Assembly (NCBI GenBank): GCA_022496205.1
Contig: WTXD01000010.1
Coordinates: 496,001 to 560,000, forward strand
DNA: 64,000 bases
Origin: Gloeopeniophorella convolvens
Lineage: Eukaryota; Basidiomycota; Agaricomycetes; Russulales
Reading direction: 5' to 3'
Below, in pieces: positions 34,624 through 45,527 of the stretch. Numbering within the stretch: position 1 is the first letter of the stretch; every line of letters starts with the position of its first letter. Below the pieces are notes generated by a model. It was not told the DNA's origin. It searched no databases and saw only the letters and a list, made by a program, of their open reading frames with translations. Made by a program: the position numbers and the translations under genes.

Positions 34624-34715
34624 GGGGAATGACGAATTGCATCGCCGGCCATGGCACCGGGCCGGGGCACCGCGAGCGCGTAGCGCTTCTATATGTGGGA
34701 GAGAGGCACGTTGCC
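34624..34715 (+). repeat. Dispersed repeat, copy B (partner at 14.9 kb)
   Basis: It shares ordered blocks with 14905-15004 read on the other strand, including GGAATGACGAATTGCATCGC and GCACCGCGAGCGCGTAG. It sits in the upstream region of the G-alpha gene. Confidence 0.75.
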
Positions 34716-35707
34716 TGTACTTACTTAGCACCAGACAAGGCTCTGAGCCCTGCGCTCCGCCTCGAGCCAAAATACCGTCCTTGTTTGGTTCTCGTGCGAT
34801 GACCTCGGTCCCGAGGACATCCTGCACGCCCTCAATCAACTCACATGCCTCCTAAGGCCCTGATCAAATCGCGCTTGTGCCGTCAGTGGGAGGTGCCATT
34901 ATTATTACCTACAGCTGCCGCATATGTTTTGAGCGTACGTGAGTTTCCGAGTGCTTCTATCATAGTTGGCTGCTTCTCAGTAATGTGAGTACTTGCGTCA
35001 GAGGTGGATAATCCGCGGAAAACTGACGCGCATAAGTGAGCATGACCAGGCCAGTCACCGCTCCGCGTCGTCGTTCCAAGGAGATAACTCGACAGAATTA
35101 TACGTAGCGAGCCCGCTTTATGCGGGCATAAGTCTGCGTAAGTACGCTGTGCCATTCATGCAACCGGGCGCCGCTCGGTGCATTGGTGCACTGTTATTTA
35201 TCAATCCTCGGACGTTACGTTGCCTTAATCCCCTACAGGAACACGTCGCACACCCGAACCTATGGCACGCCGTTGGTCTTTTAGGACCCGCCTTTACACC
35301 GCTGGGTACGGGGCTATAGCACATTGTCCTTTTGTCACATATCTTATTTGTATGACGAGATGTACTACATTGATCAACGATTCTTCGAAGCACACGCGCA
35401 GACCAGGTGACGGTCTTCTTTCCGCTCTCTACACGCTCGTGCTTCTTGCGCCAAGCATCATGCCAATCCAGACGCTATAGCGCGCTTGTTCAACCCGTCA
35501 GTCACCACTCGTCCGGGCCAACATCGGGAGAACCGCTCCCACAATCGAAGTTCTTCGACACGGACGTGCCCTCGGGACCTGGGGAACCCGTTGAATACCG
35601 GACTGCCTCGGAGTCACTCGTTCGACTCCCCACGGTTAATCTGATACGATAGAGGCCCAAGCGCTCACTGCCAGTGCGCCGCTCGGCCCCAAAAACGCCG
35701 CAAAAAG

Positions 35708-35792
35708 TGGTTCAGCCCGGGATCGAACCGGGAACCTTCTGTGTGCATCACACGGTGTGAGACAGAAATCATAACCATTAGACCACTGAACC
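35708..35792 (-). tRNA. tRNA-Glu(CTC) with short intron
   Basis: On the minus strand the acceptor arms GGTTCAG and CTGAACC pair perfectly, followed by discriminator A. The D-arm is GGTCTAATGGTTATGATT-like and the T-arm is CCCGG-TTCGATC-CCGGG. The anticodon loop reads GT-CTC-A, then about 15 extra bases before the 3' anticodon stem, which fits the usual intron after position 37. A short T-run follows. The Glu identity depends on placing the stem as TTTCT/AGAAG. Confidence 0.8.
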
Positions 35793-36256
35793 GATAAAAG
35801 ACGGGCGCCATGATTGCGCAGATGGCCCGATGACGGGCGCCGAGCGCCACTGTGGTAATCACCCTCGACGCATTGGACGGCCGGGGTCGCCGGCTAGCGC
35901 GGGCAGGATCGCGAAGTATCCAGCAACGCAGCGCGACTACAATTGTGCTTGTGCACTCAAACCGGGACCGTCTTATCTCCCGTCGGGGAACACGCCCGCA
36001 GCGGGCAGCCGATGCAATTGACCGCGTCCGATGCGGGCGACCCGCCACTGCGGCGCGCGCGGTGCCCGCGTCACATGCGCGCGGGGAAACTAGCATTTGT
36101 CCGGACATGCTCCAGACAGCTAGTGCCAGTGCCAGGAGCAGGCCCACCAGCAGAAGCATGATTTAGCTCGAGCGCGCGCTGCCCATACGCACACGAGGGA
36201 CTTCCCACACCCTCTCTTTCTCTCCTATTTTCCCGTCACACACTGCACAACTTACG

Positions 36257-37467
36257 ATGAAGATCGCGGTCACTGGGTGTAGCGGCGGCGTCGGTCAACG
36301 CATCGTATTACTCGCGCTGCGCGAGGGGCATACCGTGCACGGCATCGACCGTGCGCCGCTCCCCGCGGCGCTCGAAGGACTGGCGGGACCGAAATGCAAA
36401 GATCCAAGCTCCAAGGAAGACACGCGCGAGCATACACCCGCGCCGCTCGACAGCGCCGCCGTTGCGGCGCTGGGTGACGGCCACGGCGACGCGCGGGCGA
36501 CCGCCGAGCCCGACGGCAAAAGCGAGAGCGACGAGGGATCGGATGCGGATTCGGGTGTCGGTGCGGACGAGAGGCTTGACGAGCACTTCACCTTCGCAGA
36601 GGTCGACCTGCGCGACTTCGATGCGACGCTCGCTGCGCTGCGCGGGTGCGATGCTGCGGTGCACATGGCGGCGCACCCGGGGCCGGGCGATTACCTCGTC
36701 GCGGCGCACAACGAGTACGCCGCCGCCCTGGGCCTCGCCTCTTTTTTCTGTGCGCTGACTCTCGCAGCAATGTCGTCATGTCGTACAACGTTCTTCGGGC
36801 GTGCGCGGAGGTACGTGGCCTGGCTCTTGCGCGGGAGCGATAGTGACATTGCCGCTGACGCACGCACAGCTCGGAATCAAGCGGGTCGCGCAAGCTTCGA
36901 GCGTGAACGTGCTCAACCTGTGCTTCAGCAACGCGTTCCCGCGCGTGTCTTACTTCCCGCTCGACGAGGAGCACCCGTGCGAGCCCGATGAGCCGTACGG
37001 GCTTTCCAAGCTGTGCGCACCATCTCCTCGTCGCACGCCTACCCCCATTGACCCCCCGCAGCATTGCCGAGGCGCAGGCCGATGCGCTCGTGCGCCGCTT
37101 CCCAAGCCTGCGCATCGCCTCATTGCGCTTCACCTGGTCGCTCCCCTCACGCGCCCGCGCAGCAGCGCGCCCGCCGGCGGGTGGCGCGCGCGACCTGTGG
37201 GGGTGGGTGCACGAGGACGCAGTCGCCCGCGGTGCGCTGCTCGCGCTGACGTCGACGGACTGGACGGGACACGAGCGCTTCTTCCTCGCCGCGCCGGACA
37301 TCGCGCCGACGGGGCCGGGCGCAGACGCGGCGGCGCTGCACGCGGAGTGGTTCGACGGCGTGCCTGTGCGCGACGGGCGCGATCTCAAGGGCCGCGCGGG
37401 CTTCATCGACTGCAGCAAGGCCGCGCGGATGCTTGGGTGGGTCCATTGGGAGGACGGCGGGGAATAG
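36257..37467 (+). CDS. NAD-dependent epimerase/dehydratase (extended SDR)
   Basis: It starts MKIAVTGCSGGVGQRIV, with the TGxxGxxG dinucleotide loop. VDLRDFDATLAALRGCDAAV and HMAAHPGPG mark the next Rossmann strands. Joined exons give NVVMSYNVLRACAE, LGIKRVAQASSVNVLN and EPYGLSKL, carrying the YxxxK pair. The C-terminal exon runs IAEAQADALVRRFPSLRIAS and ends in FIDCSKAARMLGW. Such proteins epimerise, dehydrate or reduce nucleotide sugars or small alcohols; the substrate is not predictable. Introns lie at about 36720-36769, 36811-36870 and 37012-37063. A roughly 50-residue acidic Ser/Asp/Glu-rich insertion (about residues 55-110) before HFTFAEVDLRD is unusual. GC content is very high here. Confidence 0.85.
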
Positions 37468-37676
37468 TCGGGACGCCCGGCGGCCGGGGGGCAGGCGCAG
37501 GGGCCAGGCATGGGATTATCAGACTGTTTGGGCTGTTTGGGTCGCGCGGGGCAGGGGCTGCTGCGCCCGCGGGAAAGTGCGGGGCGCCGCTGGGGGCGCG
37601 CCTCTCGGGAAGGATTGGAACTGTATGTGATGGGTGTGTGTATCGATGTACGAGAAGCGTGCGTGCGCACTGTGCT

Positions 37677-39462
37677 CTATTCAGTCGCTGGTGTAGGTGT
37701 GCTTTCTTTGGGCTTCGCATTGTCTTCAGGAAGCTCGCCTGCGATGAATGGCCACAGCCCTTCTCCACCCTCCTTGACCCCACCAGTCACTCCCATCACC
37801 TTATACTGCTTTCCCATCCCAGTCGCGTCGACGAGGCGCGTAGCCGCTTTGCCCAGGGCGTCCGCGCGCTCCGGAGATGCGGAGGCACGTTGCAGTGCAC
37901 CAACGCGGGTGCTGACGCCCATATGTGATAGGAACGCCCGTTGCGATAGAGGTCCATGCGCGGTTGCTGCACGAGAGAAGAACAAGATAAATTAAGCATG
38001 CTTCGGAGAAATGGATGAAGAAAAGCGGAATGACGCACCAACTCCCGCCAGCGCTTCTGTGAGGTACGCAAAGTCGACATTTGCAGTAAGATCGGCCTGA
38101 CCAGGGCAATCGAAGGGATCAGCAAGCGCATGGCCCTTGAACGCCTGTGTACAATTTGGTGCATAAGTAGGTGAGAAGGTAAAAGAGATTGTGGGCAGGT
38201 ACGCACGCGGAAAGAGTTCCCGACAGCGTGATCAGCTCCATAGTCAACCACGAGAGCGCTACCCCCTGCCCCTTGAGACACAAGAGTGCCTAGCTTGCGT
38301 GCGGTCTGGTATGACGCAGCGGAGACTTCGATGCGCGCACCAATCGGGAGAGCCGCAAAGCGTGGAGAAGACGAGCCCAACAGCGTCGATATGGGTGAGG
38401 GGTCCTTGGAAAGGACCGGACGAAAACGGGTTCTTGAAGACGATGGTGATTGGTCAAGAAGAGCAGAGGCTGAGGAGTTTGAGGATAATGGTGAGGATTT
38501 AACGAGAACGTCAGAAGGGCGGAGGATGGTCTTCGCAGTCGGATCGGGAGCAGAGGTGATAAGGACTTCCTTCCAACCCCCGTGAGTTTTCTAGTCGTAG
38601 CATAATCAGTGGAGGGGTTTTCAATATAAGCGTGACTGGCGTACTTCGATGAGATGGAATGGAAGTGCATCGAAGAACTCGTGTGCCACGAGCATGGTGT
38701 ACAGACCATCCGCTGTGGGGACGTCGTCTATCGAGTCGTGCCAGTGTAGCTTCAGACCGTTTTTGCCATCCCACGACGCGAGTTTCTTTTCCTGCACAGC
38801 TCGGAGAGCCTGACTTGTTTCTACAAGGTGGACATGTTTGATTGAGGTCCGAGCATGAGGTAACTGGGACAGAGTCTGCGAACAAGTTCAGTCGATGCGA
38901 ATGTTAGGGGCGGTGTCACACACTCGGAGGATGTCGTCCATAAGCGTCCCTCTCCCTGGACCCAGTTCTACGAGCTGAATGTTATGCTTCGCGCCAGTGC
39001 CGAGGTATTGAGAGAGCAACCATATGCCTAAGAGCTACACCTGGTAGTTCATTACCCTCATCGTCCAGAAGCAATGAAAGAGCCACGCACCTCGCCGAAA
39101 ACCTGGCTGATTTCCGGACTGGTAATGAAGTCACCGCGAGCACCGATGACGGCGTTCGCTGGGTTCATGTAGTATCCGTCTGTTGGATGTGACAGACAGT
39201 GCTGCATGTATGTTGCATAGGACACAGGACCTTGAACCTATGTGATACATGCGTCAGGATGGCATGTAGAAGACGAGACACAAGAAGTACCAGTGCGTAC
39301 CTTGATCGTGTCTAGCAATATCTTCTCAACCGGGGTGAGAGAGTTGGCCAACGCAGGGCCCGGACCCGTTGACTGCGTGTAGTGACGCGATAGCCATGTT
39401 CTGCAAACGTTCCTGTGCTGAAACAGCCTCGAATGGCCAACGTTTCGAGTGAGGAAGCGCAT
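37677..39462 (-). CDS. NDUFAF7: NDUFAF7-like protein arginine methyltransferase (complex I assembly)
   Basis: The product follows the MidA/DUF185 family. A basic N-terminus (MRFLTRNVGHSRLFQHRN) fits mitochondrial import. Then come GDFITSPEISQVFGE, the SAM-binding LVELGPGRGTLMDDILR, HLVETSQALR, MLVAHEFFDALPFHLIEV and the C-terminal SALVVDYGADH with GQADLTANVDFAYLTE. In animals NDUFAF7 dimethylates an arginine of complex I subunit NDUFS2. The gene has several exons separated by introns of about 50-60 nt. Start ATG is 39460-39462 and the stop is at 37677. It is divergent from the eIF6 gene with 206 bp between start codons. Confidence 0.88.
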
Positions 39463-39668
39463 TTGACGTTGTTCGGTTGACTCGACGGTGACTCAACGCG
39501 CTCAACGACCGAGTCCGGCTCCGTCGCTGCTGCCATTTTTATACCCGAGCCTCCGCTTGTCTTCTGCTCACTCACCACACCAAGGCCTCCTACAACTCAG
39601 AGGCCTTTTACATCCCCCTTTTACCCCTCAAAACTTACGATACCGTGTCCTAGACTCTATCATCTACC
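39463..39668. promoter_or_regulatory. Divergent promoter, NDUFAF7 / eIF6
   Basis: Only 206 bp lie between the start codons of two divergent housekeeping genes. CT-rich tracts (CTTTTACATCCCCCTTTTAC) precede the eIF6 ATG, as often seen in strongly expressed fungal genes. No TATA box was identified. Confidence 0.6.
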
Positions 39669-40567
39669 ATGGCTACCCGTATGTGCACCCGATCGGCGAA
39701 TGCGCATGCACTCACAATTTGCAGGCATCCAATTCGAAAACAGCAGCGACGTCGGAGTGTTCTCCAAACTCACCAACTCATACTGCCTCGTCGCCATCCA
39801 GGGCAGCACGAACTTCTACTCCGCCTTCGAGGCCGAGCTCGGCGACATCGTGCCCATCGTGCACACCTCCATCGGCGGCACCCGCATAATCGGCCGCCTC
39901 ACCGCAGGCAACCGCCACGGCCTGCTGGTCCCTTCGTCGACCACCGACCAGGAGCTGCAGCACCTGCGCAATGCGCTTCCCGATACCGTTGCTCTGCAGC
40001 GTGTCGAGGAGCGCCTCTCTGCGCTCGGCAACGTCATCGCATGCAACGACCATGTCGCGCTTGTGCACCCCGACGTTGACCGTGAGACCGAGGAGATCAT
40101 CGCCGATGTCCTCAAGGTCGAGGTGTTCCGCCAGACGGTCGCCGACAACGTCCTTGTCGGCTCCTACTGCGCGATCACCAACCAGGGTGGACTCGTCCAT
40201 CCGAAGACATCCGTCCAGGACCAGGACGAGTTGTCCAGTCTTCTCCAAGTACCTCTTGTTGTGCGTCTCCACTTATCTCAATCTTCACATCGTGTCCTCA
40301 TACTTTCACCTACTCAGGCCGGAACGGTGAACAGAGGTTCGGACGTGATCGGTGCCGGGCTCGTCGTCAACGACTGGTGCGCGTTCACCGGCCTCGACAC
40401 GACTGCCACCGAGATCAGCGTGATCGAAGCAACATTCAGTGCGTCCGCCTTCTTGTCCGCCCCTATGTCTGTCATCTCATCACATCGCATCTCCAGAACT
40501 CCAGGGCCAGAACTCGAGTGCCGTCGTCGGCGAGATGCGTGATGCGCTCATCGACAGCTGGGCATGA
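39669..40567 (+). CDS. TIF6: Eukaryotic translation initiation factor 6
   Basis: The first coding exon is only 10 nt (39669-39678, ATGGCTACCC). It joins at 39725 to read [20 protein letters not shown], the unmistakable eIF6 start. Conserved runs include [82 protein letters not shown] and the end [16 protein letters not shown]. eIF6 binds the 60S subunit, is needed for its maturation and blocks premature 40S joining. Two further introns follow residues VPLV and ATF. The length fits the usual 245 residues. It is intact. Confidence 0.95.
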
Positions 40568-40769
40568 CCTCGCATTTATCCATGTGCTCGTTGTATCTGT
40601 CACTCTGGGGGCTGTCGCGCATCACTATCATACCTGTAATCTGTACACTGCATCTAAGCATCCGCACGCAAGCATGCTGTACCACCACCTCTGCCACCGC
40701 GCCCGCGCGCGTGTCCGAATAACCCGTTAACGATACATAAGACGTGCATAGCGCACCCGCGCATTACCA

Positions 40770-43700
40770 TCAACGTGTAGCTCCGTGTCCGTGGGCCGCC
40801 ACGAGGCCCCACTCCCCCGATGTCGTCGACTCCCAGTCAACGCTCACCGAGTCCGCGCCGCATACACCGTCGCCCGCACAGCCCTCCTCGCGCACGACCG
40901 ACAACACCTTCGTGTCCCTCCCCGCGGCGGTCCCGGTAGCAACCACTGCTCCGGGGCGCTCGAGCGGCAAACTGATGTTGCGCCGGATCGAGGGAGCCGT
41001 AGTGGCGGCGGCGGCAGCGCCCTTGTGCACTCCCCGTACGCCCGCGGCGGCCAACACGTCCACAACAGGCGCATGCCCAGCCGCGCTCTGCATTCGGTGC
41101 GCGTACGTGCAGCTCAGTCTGTGTGATCCCCGCACGTCAATACCAGCCACAGGAGGGATCGCAGGGCGGAAGACGCACCCCGGGCCGAACACGAACTCGC
41201 CACCGAGCTGCGTCGCGTCGCCGCCGCGCTCCCACGGCGGCATACCGACACGCAGCGCATGTCCCACCACCATCGCCAGCCCGCTCACAGCGCCGTGCCG
41301 CACGTACGCGCCCGGTTTTCCCGCGCCCGTACCCGCGCCCGCACCGCCTCCGCCGTTGTTGCCGCGCGCAAGGCGGCCCATGCCCAATGCGCGGTAGAGC
41401 GCCTGTCCGGACGATGCGTCGACGAGGAGCTCGTACGGGAGATGGAATATCTCTACGTGCATGCATGTGTGCGTCAGCGAGGGTTTAGGGCGAGCTAGGA
41501 GTACGCACGTCGGTACGGCCGGATGAGGGAATACGAGCCGCATCCGATGACCACGACGCGCACGCCAGCACGCGCGAGCGCGGCGTGATCGACGTCGCGC
41601 ATGAGCGACGCGAGGTAGTCCTGGCACAACGGACACCTGCCAACCCATTCACAGAATTTCAGCACGCGGGACGGCAAGGCGAACGACGCGCGCACCAGAA
41701 ATGCCGGATGAAGAACACCGCGGTGCGCTGCGCGCGCCACAGCTCCCCGAACAGCACGCGCACGCCGTTCTCGCGCACGAGTGGCATCCTCGCGGCGTGC
41801 GCGATCTGCGAGGCGCTCAGCCCCGTTCCCGCGCTGGGCTCGGATAGCGAGCGCGGGTGCCCGCTGTGGTGATGGTGGCCGTGGTGATGCCCGTGGCTCT
41901 GGTGGCTTTGATATTGCACGCGGTCCGTTGACGATGATGGCGACGCGTCGCGCCGCCGCACGGGCGCCGACGTGGTCGACATGTTGTCTGCGTACGAGGA
42001 CGCCGAAGATGCTGTCTTTGCTACGTGCACAGGCGGAAGTGGGAGCTGGAGCGCGCCGCGCGGCGGTGGCGGGAGCGATTGCGCAGCACGCGAGGGCGCC
42101 AGTGCGAGCGGTGGCGAATGATTGGACTGCGAGGGCGTGTGTGCTACATATACTGGAGCTGTCGTTGCGCGGGGCGCAGGCAGATGCACCTGTTGGCTGT
42201 GGTGCGACGCCACGGATGGCGTCGCGTGTACGATGTGCGGCACGGTCGGCGGTGCGCTATGCAGCGGCGGTGGAATGACTTGTTGCACCTGCACATGGGG
42301 CACGGTGTGGCCGGACGCGCGTGGCGGGGGTGTTGGTGGAGACCTAGTTGAGGCCTCTGAGCGCGGCGGGCTGGGAAGTGGGCGCGGTGGTGGCAACGGT
42401 GTTGACGCGCTGCGCCCGGCCTTGGCCTTGTGCGAGCCGTGCGAAGGCGAGCGCCTCTTCAGCGCAGGCGCAGTTTCTGGAGAAGGCTCGGGATCTGCCT
42501 TGGCTACGGGCCTTGCGGGGATGGGCTGCGGGCTGGTGGGACGCTCTTCTATGCGTGACGCTGTTGGCGCAGCTTCTTGGTCCCCGCGTGGCAGAGGTGG
42601 CGCCGGCACGGGGTCAGCAGGGCGGGTCTGACCAACTGGGTGGGTGACGGAGGCTGGGCTTTGGCTCGGGTGCGCTGTGCTATTTCGCTTGTGCATTTCC
42701 TTATTTCGGGGGTCGTGAAGAGGCTCCGTGATCGACGGCGTCACCACTCGCTCCGCGATGACGGTCGCCACCTGTGTGCCTGCAGCAGATTTCGGTGCTG
42801 GCAACAGCTTGGGAACAGAAACGACTTCGGGCACGGACTTGATCGTAGCGTCCGCGGCTGTGTGTGACGACTCCGCGCTGTCTTTCCGTGTCTGGAACAC
42901 CATTGATGTGCGTGCACGCAGGCGCGCAAAGCGCCCCGTCTCGCGTTCGACCGACTCTGGCTCGGACTCGACCGAACGTTCATGTTTGGGGAAGCGGAAG
43001 TTCAGCTGCAGCGGGAGGGCATCGAGGTCCGCTACTGCTGGTTGGGACGGGGGGCTGGGTGGGAGCGACGTTGCGAGGGTCGGTGGGAGTGCGACAGGCG
43101 GGCGGGGTGGGGATGTGGCCAACGGTGACGTGGTGAAGGGTGCCGTGGTGAAAGGAGGGAGGCCGACTGGTGGTAAGGGAAATGAAAGTGCTGCAGGCGG
43201 CACGGACGCAGGGCGGCTGCTCCGGCCTAGCGAGCTCGGGGTCTGCGGGCGCGACGTGGCGGAGTAGAACGCGAGATCGCGCGACCAGGAGTCGATCGAT
43301 GACGCGGACGGCGTCCGTTTCTCCAGCGGTGGAGGCTGCGAGAGAAACCGTAGCGCGAGGCGTGGCGCGCGATCTTCCGCGTCCTGGCTTGCAGGCATGT
43401 CGACTTGCATGATGTGCATGCTCTTGCGCACCGGTATCGCATTCCCGGTGAGTTCTGAGGTGCCATCAAGCAATGTTGCCGAGGCCAATGAGCTGCTGCG
43501 CGAGCGACGTCGTGCAGCAGCCGCGTTCTCCTGCAGCCCCTCACGACCGGACTCCGCCGACGAGGCAGAAGACGATGTCAGCACGCTTGAGCTGCTTCCG
43601 CTGTACGGAGCCATTGAGTGCGGTCTGCTGGGTAGGTCCGCATGAGATTGACGTTCTGGGGTTGTGCGGGGTTCCATGAAAGAGAATGTCCTCGAGCGCA

Positions 43701-44172
43701 GAGCGAATACTGACTGCGAGCGGCGACGAGACTCGTGGCGTTGGATAGCCACACCACCAGAGCGCGGCGCCGTCATTACAGCGTCTGCAGTCGTCTGCTC
43801 ATCGCTTTCGGACGCGTAGGCGTGTAGCCCAAGTCCCATAGACGTGCCCTTGCGCAGTTGAGATGCAAGCCCTGTCCAGCGCGCTTCTGCTTGTGGCGGG
43901 AAGTCCAGAGTCGTTGACTTCTTGCGCTGGCGCATAATGAAGCTGGCGAGATCGTGAACTTTAGAGGAACCATGGGCAGAGTCTGGAGCGACGACTGGGG
44001 TCTCGTGCGGCGGGTGTCCGCCGAGCGTCCCAGTGCGGTCTCGGAGCGCTGAGAGCGGGGCAAAGGGGTCCGTTGGGTCAGGTTCGGGGTAACGCGCGGA
44101 GTACGGAAACGGCGGGGGCGGCTTCCGCTTGATTCGGTGCGCGCTAACATCCTGGTGAGATTCGATGGACAT
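40770..44172 (-). CDS. AhpC/TSA-2 (peroxiredoxin-like 2) domain protein with long disordered N-terminus
   Basis: Exon 1 encodes about 820 residues of Pro/Ser/Thr/Ala-rich, low-complexity sequence with a His-rich patch (HGHHHGHHHHSGH). It ends in the start of a thioredoxin-like fold, LFGELWRAQRTAVFFIRHFW. Exon 2 continues CPLCQDYLASLMRDVDHAAL, giving the CxxC of AhpC-TSA_2/PRXL2 proteins, then VRVVVIGCGSYSLIRPYR. Exon 3 reads IFHLPYELLVDASSGQALYR and a Gly/Ala-rich tail. Related proteins are small antioxidants; the large N-terminus suggests a cell-cortex or signalling role, but that is inference. The likely start is MSIESHQD (44170-44172) rather than upstream non-ATG codons. The stop lies at 40770. 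Confidence 0.8.
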
Positions 44173-45250
44173 GATACCAAGGCGGAGCCTTATAACGTTA
44201 GTCGGAGGGTTCGAGGAATGCGCCCGCTGCCTCCAAGGCAAGAGGGTAGAGACTGTGGGGGTACAACCATGAGGACTGGAGCGGGTTGAAGTAAGAGGAG
44301 AAATGAGGGTAAAACGTTGCTACCGAAGGCATAGTGAGATGGCCACGCTGATGCAGCGTGGCCACGATGTCACGCACATCACTCTGGGGTCGCGTCGCGC
44401 CCGCTGCCGCGTGGCAACATCATCGACCCCACCCTCCTCTGATCTTTCAACATCCTCCCACTATCACCATTTCCTACTGCTCAAGCGATGCTTCCATCGA
44501 TATCCCCTGTGCGGCGCTGGATCCGATGCCACCGACGAGGCAATGGATGCTGCCGTTTGCTCATTAATGAACGTGGCTACATTGTATCTGAATACTGGTG
44601 ATAACTTGAGCTAAGGAAGAGACCAACTTGACAACGGGTGACGACTGCGCCTGGGCGAACGAAGCCCAGACTACTGCAATCCCTGGGTGAGTATCCTGAG
44701 CTTCGAATTTATCGCTCCACCAAGTACGAAGGCCGGTGAGTGAAAAATCTAAGTCTTTGGAACGGTCGCCGGGGCCCCCTAGTCGAACTCCATCGTATTG
44801 GACGCTCTAGCATGATGGTGGATGACCGTGGCGACGAGGGTTAGGGCCGTGATTTGAGCTCGGCCAGGCTGGCGTCAGTCGAGGACTCAACATCACTGAC
44901 ATAAGAACAGGCATTTATCGGCAAGGGAGACGAAGAGAGTGTATAAAGAGTGGAACAAGCGTGGCAGAGAGAGGCTTCCGGCGGGAATCCTCGACAACTT
45001 CCACGTGGCATCTTCAGGAGGCTGCGGTGACCAGGAAACGGAGAGGAGCGCCAAGCCGGGACTCAGAAGTGGCCACCAGAACCGCTGCGCTGCAATGGCG
45101 GCGAACTCTATCACTGCATGCATTGGCAAATTCAAAGTGACGATTGTAGTGAGATCGACGTGACGGTGCAAGGAAAGGCTCGCCTGACTAGTGACTTGCG
45201 CAGAGTTGTTATTTCTGATCATGGATGCCTCGCAGCGAGTGAAAATACGC
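44173..45250. other. Intergenic with a perfect hairpin
   Basis: No protein gene is supported. It holds the promoter of the peroxiredoxin-like gene, an 11-bp perfect inverted repeat at 44340-44364 and the 5' flank of tRNA-Phe. Confidence 0.5.
44340..44364. repeat. Perfect inverted repeat, 11-bp arms
   Basis: TGGCCACGCTG, then ATG, then CAGCGTGGCCA forms a perfect hairpin with a 3-nt loop. It lies about 170 bp upstream of the start of the peroxiredoxin-like gene, so it could be an operator-like site or an mRNA leader hairpin. Confidence 0.85.
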
Positions 45251-45333
45251 GCCGGGATAGCTCAGCTGGGAGAGCAACAGACTGAAGTTCCATGGCTTTC
45301 TGGAGGTCCCGTGTTCAATCCACGGTCCTGGCA
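45251..45333 (+). tRNA. tRNA-Phe(GAA) with short intron
   Basis: Acceptor stem GCCGGGA pairs with TCCTGGC (one G-T), with discriminator A. The D-arm is GCTC-AGCTGGGA-GAGC and the T-arm CCGTG-TTCAATC-CACGG. The anticodon loop reads CT-GAA-G followed by about 10 extra bases before the 3' stem TCTGG, placing an intron after position 37. A run of nine or more T residues directly downstream is a pol III terminator. Confidence 0.88.
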
Positions 45334-45343
45334 TTTTTTTTTA
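45334..45343 (+). terminator. Pol III terminator of tRNA-Phe
   Basis: An uninterrupted T run begins one base after the discriminator. Confidence 0.85.
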
Positions 45344-45527
45344 CCCATCGTGCTTGCCTGCCTATCGCACAGACCTTGCAACCTTATCGTGCCACCTGCC
45401 AGTAGCACCGCCTATTCATCTTTTCAAGAAAAAGGCGTTTCGCTCAGTTCGAAGATGATCGAGTAAGTCTGTCCGATCAGATTGAATCCAGACTCTGGTA
45501 TTGAAGTTCCCGCTACATACGACGTTC

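Larger units (their letters stand above)
34251..36256. other. Intergenic with a repeat and a tRNA
   Basis: It holds the G-alpha promoter, the dispersed repeat at 34624-34715 and tRNA-Glu at 35708-35792. No protein gene is supported; the 131-residue ORF at 34275-34670 (minus) overlaps the repeat and shows no domain. Confidence 0.5.

Noticed and set aside
36588..37670. Long minus-strand ORF of 360 residues opposite the epimerase gene
   Set aside because: It is the complement of a very GC-rich coding region, full of Arg and Pro with no domain; a shadow of the plus-strand gene.
36801..37928. 375-residue plus-strand ORF overlapping the epimerase and the end of NDUFAF7
   Set aside because: It crosses two genes in wrong frames and shows no homology; a chance ORF in GC-rich DNA.
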